Of a stretch of DNA of 64,000 nucleotides, positions 33,218 to 39,726 are shown piece by piece. Each line of letters starts with the position of its first letter. Positions within the stretch are counted from its first letter, which is position 1. The notes below the pieces were generated by a model. It was not told where the DNA came from, did no database searches, and was given only the letters and a program-made list of their open reading frames with translations. The translations under genes and the position numbers were made by a program. Source of the stretch: Massilia phyllostachyos (GTDB taxonomy: Bacteria > Pseudomonadota > Gammaproteobacteria > Burkholderiales > Burkholderiaceae_D); the NCBI RefSeq assembly GCF_021044825.1, contig NZ_JAJNOC010000001.1:1488001-1552000 (forward strand), read 5' to 3'.

Positions 33218-33312
33218 CTCCGGCGAAGGCCGGAGCCTAATTTCCCTTGAGTCGCCACTAACATCACGCGCTGTCGGGACGCGACGGAATTGGATTCCGG
33301 CCTTCGCCGGAA
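33218..33312. repeat. Inverted pair of CCGGC(n4)GCCGG-type intergenic repeats
   Basis: Stem 33218-33235 (CTCCGGC-GAAG-GCCGGAG) and stem 33295-33312 (TTCCGGC-CTTC-GCCGGAA) face each other over 59 nt, with TAATTT and AATTGG tails pointing inward. Related pairs occur at 36743-36838, 45746-45873 and 61858-61964. The 33167-33375 gap otherwise shows no gene. Confidence 0.75.
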
Positions 33313-33375
33313 GTCATGGGCGCCAGTGGCGCGCATGACGTGCGAAAGCTGGAGGGTTAAGGTGGAGAAGGCGGC

Positions 33376-34170
33376 TTACACCGTCCGCCCACCCCACGCC
33401 GCCATCCCTTCCGGCACCGCCTTCACCAGCTTCACGATCGCCATGGTGCAATTCCCCCCTTTGCCCTGCGACCGTTCCTGCGCCTTGTTGATCAGCATCT
33501 CCGCCGCCTGCCGCGGCGTGGCCTTGCTGGTCGCCGCGCCCAGCTCGGCGTCGGTGAAGAAGTGCCACAAGCCATCCGAACACAGCAGGAACGCATCCCC
33601 CGGCGCCAGGTCCGCATGGCTGCCGACGGTGACGAAGGGATCCTTGCGGCTATTCCCCAGCACATTGAGCAGCAGCTTGGACTTGCGATGGTTCCTGGCC
33701 GCTTCCTCCGGCAGCCGGTCGCTGCCCACCAGGTGCTCCACATAGGCCGCATCGTTGGTCCGCGCCATGCACTTGCCGTCCGTGAACCGGTACAGCCGCG
33801 ATTCACCCACATGGGCCCAGACCGCCTCGCGGTGCGGCGTCAATACCAGCCCGACGAAGCTGGCGTGCGCCTCGCTCTTGTTGGCGACCGCATTCATGTT
33901 CATGACCAGGTGGGTTTCGCTGACGATCTCGCGCAGCAGCTCGCCGATGCGTTCCAGGCTGGGGCGGTCGCCCGGCTTGAAGGCGTCGAAGACCTGGCGC
34001 GCCGTGTGCAGCACCTGTTCGGAGCCGGCGCTGCCGGCGATCCCGTCCGACAGCACCGCCAAGACATAACCGGGGGCGCGGGCGCCGGTCAGCAAGGCAA
34101 CGCGGTCGTTCTGCTGCGGGCGGTTTCCGATGTGTTGCGCGGTTCCCGCTTCGATCTTATAAGTTGTCAT
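33376..34170 (-). CDS. PP2C-like serine/threonine phosphatase, atypical
   Basis: 264 residues with a PPM/PP2C layout: QHIGNRPQQNDRVALL (usual GxxRxxNED, here with Asp22), VLAVLSDGIAGSAGSEQVL (metal motif DG at 42-43), AHVGESRLYRFTDGK (usually GDSR) and FLLCSDGLWHFFTDAEL. The last motif, normally DN(I/C)T, reads GGNCTMAIVKL, so one metal-binding Asp is missing. It may be a reduced-activity phosphatase. No kinase gene is adjacent. ATG 34170 marks the start of homology. Divergent from the ydcH-like gene. Confidence 0.78.
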   Translation of the reverse strand: MTTYKIEAGTAQHIGNRPQQNDRVALLTGARAPGYVLAVLSDGIAGSAGSEQVLHTARQVFDAFKPGDRPSLERIGELLREIVSETHLVMNMNAVANKSEAHASFVGLVLTPHREAVWAHVGESRLYRFTDGKCMARTNDAAYVEHLVGSDRLPEEAARNHRKSKLLLNVLGNSRKDPFVTVGSHADLAPGDAFLLCSDGLWHFFTDAELGAATSKATPRQAAEMLINKAQERSQGKGGNCTMAIVKLVKAVPEGMAAWGGRTV

Positions 34171-34331
34171 AAATAGCTTGTTTTCCAGGCGCCCGCGCCG
34201 ATCTTTGTTGGCGGCAACCTCAGCGTAGATTAAACTATGCACCGAGAAGCCCCGGTGTTGCAAGCCATACACTCGCGCGGCTCCCGGGCGCCCACCCGAT
34301 CCCGCAAACGCTTACCTAGCAGAACTCAATC

Positions 34332-34532
34332 ATGACCGACGTCCAGGACCTCCAGCGCCGTATCATTGAACTCGACGTGGAACACCGCGACCTCGATGCC
34401 GTCATTTCGATGCTGACCGCCGACGGCCATGCCGACCAGCTCCAGCTGCGCCGTTTGAAGAAGCGTAAGCTGCAGCTGAAGGATCATATTACGCTGCTGA
34501 AGATGCAGCTGGTACCCGATATTCCCGCCTGA
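34332..34532 (+). CDS. YdcH family (DUF465) protein
   Basis: 66 residues, all helical: DLQRRIIELDVEHRDLDAVI and LQLRRLKKRKLQLKDHITLL, then a short tail. This is the DUF465/YdcH/SlyX-like small coiled-coil family; its function is unknown. It is 25 nt upstream of the dinG-family helicase gene and probably in the same transcript. Confidence 0.85.
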   Translation: MTDVQDLQRRIIELDVEHRDLDAVISMLTADGHADQLQLRRLKKRKLQLKDHITLLKMQLVPDIPA

Positions 34533-34557
34533 AAAGGCCTAGATAGAAACACGCATT

Positions 34558-36633
34558 TTGACCGACCATCTCCCTTCCGGCGTAGACACCGGGCCGGCAG
34601 TGGCGCCGGCGCAGCAGGGCGATGTCCTTCCCGCTGCGGCGCGCCCCCCCGGCAAATACGACGACGAGCTCGACCGCCTGTTCGGGGCGGGAGGCCCGCT
34701 CGCGCCCAACGTCGGCACCTACAAACCGCGCCAGTCGCAGACCGAGATGGCCAAGGCCATCGCCTCCGCGATCGCCGACCAGAAAGTGCTCATGGCCGAG
34801 GCCGGCACCGGCACCGGCAAGACCTTCGCCTACCTGGTCCCGGCCCTGCTGTGGGGCGGCAAGACCATCATCTCGACCGGCACCAAGAACCTGCAGGACC
34901 AGTTGTTTTTGCGCGACATCCCGACCATCCGCGCCGCCCTGCGCGCCCCGGTCTCGGTGGCGCTGCTCAAGGGCCGCTCGAACTACGTCTGCCACTTCCA
35001 CCTCGAACGCACCCTGAACAACGGCCGCCTGACTTCGCGCGACGACGTCGGCCACCTGCGCGAAATCTCGCGCTTCATCAAGATGACCAATTCCGGCGAC
35101 AAGGCCGAACTGGCCAAGGTGCCGGAAAGCGCCACCGTCTGGAACCTGGTGACCTCGACCCGCGACAGCTGCATGGGCGCCGAGTGCCAGTACTACCAGG
35201 ACTGCTTCGTGATGAAGGCGCGCCGCGAAGCGCAGCAGGCGGACGTGGTGGTGGTCAACCACCACCTGTTCTTCGCCGACGTGGCGCTGAAGGATACCGG
35301 CGTGGCCGAACTGCTGCCCTCGGCGAACACCATCATCTTCGACGAGGCGCACCAGCTGCCGGATACCGCGACGCTGTTCTTCGGCCAGTCGGTGTCGACT
35401 TCGCAGGTGCTGGAACTGTGCCGCGACGTGCTGGCCGAAGGCCTGGCGCATGCGCGCGGTCCGGACTGGGCCAAGGTGGTCACGGTGGTCGAAAAGGCCG
35501 CGCGCGACCTGCGTTTGAGCTTCCCCGACGGCGGCATCCGCCTGTCGCTGCCGCAGATCCTGCCGACATCAAGCTTCTTCCCGGCGCTGGACAAACTGAA
35601 GGAAGAACTGTCCGGCATGATCACCGTGCTGGAAGAGCACGCCGCGCGCGCCGAGACCATCGAGGCTTGCCGCGTGCGCGCCCAGGAACTGGCCGCATCG
35701 TTCGAGGCCTGGAAGCCGGACCCCAAGAAGCCCAAGGTGGGCGGTGAAGACGCCGCCGTGCTGTGGGTCGAAGCCTTCTCGTCCTCGCTGCAGCTGCACA
35801 AGACGCCGCTGTCGATCGCGCCGGTCTTTTCCAGCCAGCGCGAAGGCACGCCGCGCAGCTGGATCTTCACTTCGGCGACCCTGGCGGTGAAGAACGACTT
35901 CAAGCACTTCTCCGACCAGATGGGCCTGACCGGCGAGCCGGCCATGACCTGGCCGAGCCCCTTCAACTACGGCGAGCAGGGCATCCTCTACGTGCCGACC
36001 GGCCTGCCGGAACCGAACTCGATGCACTACACCGACGCCTGCGTCGACACCGCGCTGCCGGTGATCGAAGCGGCGGGCGGGCGCACCTTCTTCCTGTGCA
36101 CGACCATCCGCGCCGTGAACAAGGTCGCCGAGCGCCTGCGCGCCGAGTTCGCGGAACGCGGCCTCGATTTCCCGCTGTTCGTGCAGGGCGAGCGCGGCCG
36201 CACCGAGCTGCTGGATTCCTTCCGCAACGCCGGCAACGCCGTGCTGGTGGGCAGCCAGAGCTTCTGGGAAGGCGTCGACGTGCGCGGTGACGCGCTCTCG
36301 CTCGTCATCATCGACAAGCTGCCCTTCGCCCCGCCTGACGACCCGGTGCTGGCGGCGCGCATCGAGGTGATGGAAAAGCAGGGCATGAACGGCTTCATGC
36401 ACCACCAGCTGCCGGAAGCGATCATCACGCTCAAGCAGGGCGCGGGACGCCTGATCCGCGACGTCGAAGACCGCGGCGTGCTGATGATCTGCGATCCGCG
36501 CCTGATCACCAAGCCGTATGGCCGCCGCATCTGGCAAAGCCTGCCGCCGTTCAAGCGTACGCGGGTGCAGGCGGATGTGATCGAGTTTTTCCAGCCGGGG
36601 ACCATCGCCGACGCGGCGGACCTGAACGCGTGA
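34558..36633 (+). CDS. DinG/YoaA-family ATP-dependent DNA helicase
   Basis: 691 residues, superfamily 2 XPD-like. Q-like PRQSQTEMAKAI, Walker A in LMAEAGTGTGKTFAYLVPAL, the Fe-S cysteines (C in YVCHFHLE, and CMGAECQYYQDC), DEAH box in TIIFDEAHQLPDTA, and C-terminal motifs GSQSFWEGVDVRGDALSLVI and QGAGRLIRDVEDRG. All four cluster cysteines look present. It unwinds DNA with 5'-to-3' polarity and aids repair of R-loops or stalled forks. Translation seems to start at TTG 34558; the frame has no ATG before the helicase core. Confidence 0.92.
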   Translation: MTDHLPSGVDTGPAVAPAQQGDVLPAAARPPGKYDDELDRLFGAGGPLAPNVGTYKPRQSQTEMAKAIASAIADQKVLMAEAGTGTGKTFAYLVPALLWGGKTIISTGTKNLQDQLFLRDIPTIRAALRAPVSVALLKGRSNYVCHFHLERTLNNGRLTSRDDVGHLREISRFIKMTNSGDKAELAKVPESATVWNLVTSTRDSCMGAECQYYQDCFVMKARREAQQADVVVVNHHLFFADVALKDTGVAELLPSANTIIFDEAHQLPDTATLFFGQSVSTSQVLELCRDVLAEGLAHARGPDWAKVVTVVEKAARDLRLSFPDGGIRLSLPQILPTSSFFPALDKLKEELSGMITVLEEHAARAETIEACRVRAQELAASFEAWKPDPKKPKVGGEDAAVLWVEAFSSSLQLHKTPLSIAPVFSSQREGTPRSWIFTSATLAVKNDFKHFSDQMGLTGEPAMTWPSPFNYGEQGILYVPTGLPEPNSMHYTDACVDTALPVIEAAGGRTFFLCTTIRAVNKVAERLRAEFAERGLDFPLFVQGERGRTELLDSFRNAGNAVLVGSQSFWEGVDVRGDALSLVIIDKLPFAPPDDPVLAARIEVMEKQGMNGFMHHQLPEAIITLKQGAGRLIRDVEDRGVLMICDPRLITKPYGRRIWQSLPPFKRTRVQADVIEFFQPGTIADAADLNA

Positions 36634-36655
36634 TGTTCGTTGGCGCTTGGCCGTT

Positions 36656-36689
36656 GTAGGGTGGACGGCTCCGCCGTCCGCGCGTTCAA
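36656..36689. repeat. Single GTAGGGTG-type palindromic repeat
   Basis: GTAGGGTGGACGGCTCCGCC followed by GTCCGCGCGTTCAA. Stem GGACGGC/GCCGTCC with loop TCC. Same family as at 4321-4434 and 12018-12167, with compensated stem changes. Confidence 0.75.
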
Positions 36690-36742
36690 ATCGCCTTGGC
36701 TTGGCCCGCCAATTCGTCGATTGTCGTTAGCAGACGCACGTC

Positions 36743-36838
36743 ATCCCGGCGAAGGCCGGGATCCGATTTTGCATGCGGACCGGTTCGATCAAACGCTACC
36801 GATACGCGAAGAAATTGGGTACCGGCCTTCGCCGGTAC
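36743..36838. repeat. Inverted pair of CCGGC(n4)GCCGG-type repeats next to the IS element
   Basis: ATCCCGGC-GAAG-GCCGGGAT (36743-36762) and GTACCGGC-CTTC-GCCGGTAC (36819-36838). The second is followed by GACGTTTTAA, the same tail as GACGGTTTTAA at 61878; the IS element begins 12 nt after the stem. Confidence 0.78.
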
Positions 36839-36850
36839 GACGTTTTAAAT

Positions 36851-37926
36851 GGCTGTGTTCGCGATCGTTGGGTGAACCAAGTCGCGTTGTCGAAGTCTTA
36901 CGCATCGTCGAGTTAACTCATCTGGAGTGACGATGCAAGGCCTGCGCTTCGACGAATTGTTCGCTTTTCTGACCGCCGCGCCATTGTCCAGCGCTGATCT
37001 GTCTCGGCTGCGCGACTGGCTCGACAACATCCGCGACCCGGCCGAGTGCCTGGCGCTCATCGAAGCGGCCGCGGCAGGCCGGCCCTGTCCGCACTGTGCT
37101 TGCGCGCGCTTGCACCGGTCCGGCTTCGCTAGCGGCCTGCAGCGTTATCGCTGCCTGGGTTGTCGCCGCTCCTTCAATGCGCTGACCGGCACGCCGCTGG
37201 CCCGGCTGCGCAAGCGCGAGTGCTGGCTGCCTTATATCAAGTGCTTGCTGGAATCACGCACCGTACGCGACGCGGCGCTCGTTACCGGCGTGCATCGCAC
37301 GACAAGTTTTCGCTGGCGCCACCGATTCGCGCCGGGGGCCGCCCGGCACCGGGCCGCAGCACTGACGGGAATCGTGGAGGCCGACGAAACCTACCGCCTC
37401 GAATCGCAGAAGGGTTCGCGCACCTTATCGCGCCCGCCGCGCAAGCGTGGTGGCGCCGCCCGGCGGCGCGGCATCAACCGCGAGCACGATTGCCTGCTGG
37501 TGGCGCGTGACCGCATCGGCACGACGCTGGACTTTCATACCGGACGTGGTCCCGTGACCGCTGCGCAACTGCGCACCTGCCTGCAGCCGGTGCTGCCGGG
37601 TGACGGGCTGCTCATCAGCGATGGCGCTGCGCCCTATGTCCGGTTTGCCCTTGACGCTGGAATCATGCACGAATCCATCAACGTGCGGGCGGGCCGGCGC
37701 GCACGCGGTGCGATCCACATCCAGAACGTGAATGGCTGGCACAGCCGCTTCAAGAACTGGCTGGTACGCTTCAAGGGCGTGGCCAGCCGCTACCTGGCGA
37801 ACTATTCCGGGTGGCAGCGATTACTGGATGCGCAGGCGTTGCGTACACCAGCGCAGTGGCTATGTGCTGCGGTACGACAAGTTTAGTGAAGGCGGCTGCG
37901 AATCCATAATTAATGCGAACACAGCC
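36851..37926. mobile_element. Complete IS1595-family insertion sequence
   Basis: 1076 bp. Perfect 12-bp terminal inverted repeats: GGCTGTGTTCGC at 36851-36862 and its complement at 37915-37926. Flanked by an 8-bp target duplication TTTTAAAT (36843-36850 and 37927-37934). One transposase gene of DDE type with an N-terminal zinc-ribbon, which fits IS1595. All parts look intact, so recent insertion is likely. The duplicated target lies in the tail of an intergenic repeat. Confidence 0.95.
36933..37886 (+). CDS. IS1595-family transposase
   Basis: 317 residues. The N-terminal zinc-ribbon has CPHCACARLHRSGFASGLQR and YRCLGCRRSFNALTGTPLAR (four Cys). A helix-turn-helix-like segment follows, then the catalytic DDE-type core: IVEADETYRLES (Asp), GLLISDGAAPYVRF (Asp) and IQNVNGWHSRFKNW, where Asn takes the usual third position as in DD(N/H) members. 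The C-terminal part SRYLANYSGWQRLLDA is typical. I use the ATG at 36933 after TCTGGAG; a GTG two codons earlier is possible. The element seems to have no passenger gene. Confidence 0.93.
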   Translation: MQGLRFDELFAFLTAAPLSSADLSRLRDWLDNIRDPAECLALIEAAAAGRPCPHCACARLHRSGFASGLQRYRCLGCRRSFNALTGTPLARLRKRECWLPYIKCLLESRTVRDAALVTGVHRTTSFRWRHRFAPGAARHRAAALTGIVEADETYRLESQKGSRTLSRPPRKRGGAARRRGINREHDCLLVARDRIGTTLDFHTGRGPVTAAQLRTCLQPVLPGDGLLISDGAAPYVRFALDAGIMHESINVRAGRRARGAIHIQNVNGWHSRFKNWLVRFKGVASRYLANYSGWQRLLDAQALRTPAQWLCAAVRQV

Positions 37927-37962
37927 TTTTAAATAGCGTGTCAGAAGTAGGTGCGCCAGTAT

Positions 37963-38937
37963 TCAGGGATTGATCACGACTTTGCCGGTGACCTTGCGCG
38001 CCGCCATATCGTTCAGGGCCTGCGCCGTATCTTCGAGCTTGTAACGCCCCGACACCAGCGGCTTGAGCTTCCCTTCCGCCATCCACCCCAGCATCTCCCG
38101 CATCGCCTTCAAATTCGCCTGCGGCTCACGCCGCACGAAGTCGCCCCAGAACACGCCAACGACTGAAGCGCCTTTCAACAGCATCAGATTCCACGGCAGC
38201 TTCGGAATCTCGCCCGCCGCGAAGCCGACGACCAAATGCCGCCCGCGCCAGGCGATCGAACGCAGCGCCGGTTCGCTATACGGGCCGCCGACCGGATCGT
38301 AGATCACGTCAGGCCCGCGCCCCTTGGTCGCCGCCTTCAAGGCTTCGCGCAGGTCTTCCTTCTCGTAGTTGATCACGGCATCCGCCCCGTGCGCGCGGCA
38401 AGTCGCCAGCTTCTCGTCGTTCGACGCCGCCGCGATCACGCGCGCCCCCAGCGCCTTGCCGATCTCGATCGCCGCCAGCCCGACGCCGCCGGCCGCGCCC
38501 AGCACCAGCATGGTTTCGCCCGGCTGCAGGGCCGCGCGGTCGACCACGGCGTGGTGCGAGGTGCCGTAGGTGAGGGTGATGGCGGCCGCGATGTCGAAGT
38601 CCATCCCGGGCGGCATCGGCATCAGCGCTTCGACCGGCGCCACCGCCTGCTCGGCGAACGCGCCGGTGCGGGTGAAGCCGATCACTTGCTGCCCCGGCGC
38701 GAACGCGGTGACGCCCGCGCCGACCGCGCGCACCGTGCCCGCGAACTCGTTGCCCGGCGTGAAGGGCAGCTCGGGCCGCACCTGGTACTTGCCCTGCACG
38801 GTCAGCACGTCCGGGAAATTCACGCCGGCCGCTTTCACATCGACCACGACCTCGCCCGCGCCGGGCGCGAGGTCCGGCAAGTCCTCGATGACGAGGCTGT
38901 CGATCGGTCCCCAATCCTTGCATCGCACGGCTTTCAT
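37963..38937 (-). CDS. NADPH:quinone oxidoreductase, zinc-independent MDR family
   Basis: 324 residues. GroES-like N-terminal part (KAAGVNFPDVLTVQGKYQVR, PFTPGNEFAGTVRAVGAGV), then a Rossmann fold with LVLGAAGGVGLAAIEIGKAL and DVIYDPVGGPYSEPALRSIA. No zinc ligands, consistent with quinone oxidoreductase/crotonyl reductase-like members (QorA type). It probably reduces quinones or enones using NADPH; the true substrate is unknown. GGAGAG precedes ATG 38937. Monocistronic and divergent from the TIR gene. Confidence 0.9.
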   Translation of the reverse strand: MKAVRCKDWGPIDSLVIEDLPDLAPGAGEVVVDVKAAGVNFPDVLTVQGKYQVRPELPFTPGNEFAGTVRAVGAGVTAFAPGQQVIGFTRTGAFAEQAVAPVEALMPMPPGMDFDIAAAITLTYGTSHHAVVDRAALQPGETMLVLGAAGGVGLAAIEIGKALGARVIAAASNDEKLATCRAHGADAVINYEKEDLREALKAATKGRGPDVIYDPVGGPYSEPALRSIAWRGRHLVVGFAAGEIPKLPWNLMLLKGASVVGVFWGDFVRREPQANLKAMREMLGWMAEGKLKPLVSGRYKLEDTAQALNDMAARKVTGKVVINP

Positions 38938-39109
38938 GTTCTCTCCTTCAGTGACGTTCAATATTTTCCCGCGGGATTATGCCTCAAGACCATTCGCATC
39001 TTGCTGCGGACGAGTCCGCCGGAGCGCTTGTGCGTCCGCAAAATGGCCGGGGTCGGCGGCGCTAGAGTCGGGAGAGCAGGCCTCCATACACCAGAACAGG
39101 GACAGGCAA

Positions 39110-39718
39110 ATGGCGATCCGCTACGGATGCTTTTTCAGCTATGCGCACGGCAGGCATGAACTCATGCGGCGGTTCAAGACCGCCCTGGCCGACGCGCTGC
39201 GCTGCTATCTCGAACCTCACTTCGACAACGAAGACGAACTGTTTATCGACACCGAGCAGCTGGGCGGGGGCGACGACCTCGACCGCAAGATCGCGCGCGC
39301 CATGTGCGAGAGCGTCTGCATGATCCTGATTTATACGCCGAAGTACGAAGCGCACGCCTACACGCGCCGCGAGCATGCAGCCATGCGCCTGCTGGAAGCG
39401 GAGCGCGCGGCCTGGTATCCGCTGCCGGGCCACCTGATCATCCCGGTGATCATGACCCGCCATCCCGATTCGCTGCCGCCGCAGATCACCGACAGCAGCT
39501 TCTACGTGGACTTCTCCCACTTCACGATGGCGACGAGCGACCTCAAGTCCAATCCGGACTTCCTGCCCGACATCGAGAAGATGGTCAGCCGCATCGCCAG
39601 GCACTACCACTATCAAAAAAAGCACACGCCGCCCGGCCACGACTGCAACCAATTCGTGCTCCCCGATGTCCCACCCGAATGGCGCGCGGTGCCGAACCTG
39701 ACCTTCCCGAAAAAATGA
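39110..39718 (+). CDS. TIR-domain protein, first gene of TIR/KGGVGR-TPR module
   Basis: 202 residues, a single TIR domain with a short tail. BB-loop-side start YGCFFSYAHGRHELMRRFK, DDLDRKIARAMCESVCMILI (core strand), TPKYEAHAYTRREHAAM, in which Glu89 fits the catalytic Glu of NAD-cleaving TIR domains, and LIIPVIMTRHP. The C-terminal region has YHYQKKHTPPGHDCNQF. Bacterial TIR domains act as NADases or make cyclic ADP-ribose signals in anti-phage defence, or serve as scaffold. GGACAGG upstream of ATG 39110. The next gene starts 8 nt after the stop, so both work together. Confidence 0.87.
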   Translation: MAIRYGCFFSYAHGRHELMRRFKTALADALRCYLEPHFDNEDELFIDTEQLGGGDDLDRKIARAMCESVCMILIYTPKYEAHAYTRREHAAMRLLEAERAAWYPLPGHLIIPVIMTRHPDSLPPQITDSSFYVDFSHFTMATSDLKSNPDFLPDIEKMVSRIARHYHYQKKHTPPGHDCNQFVLPDVPPEWRAVPNLTFPKK

Positions 39719-39726
39719 GGAGCAAC

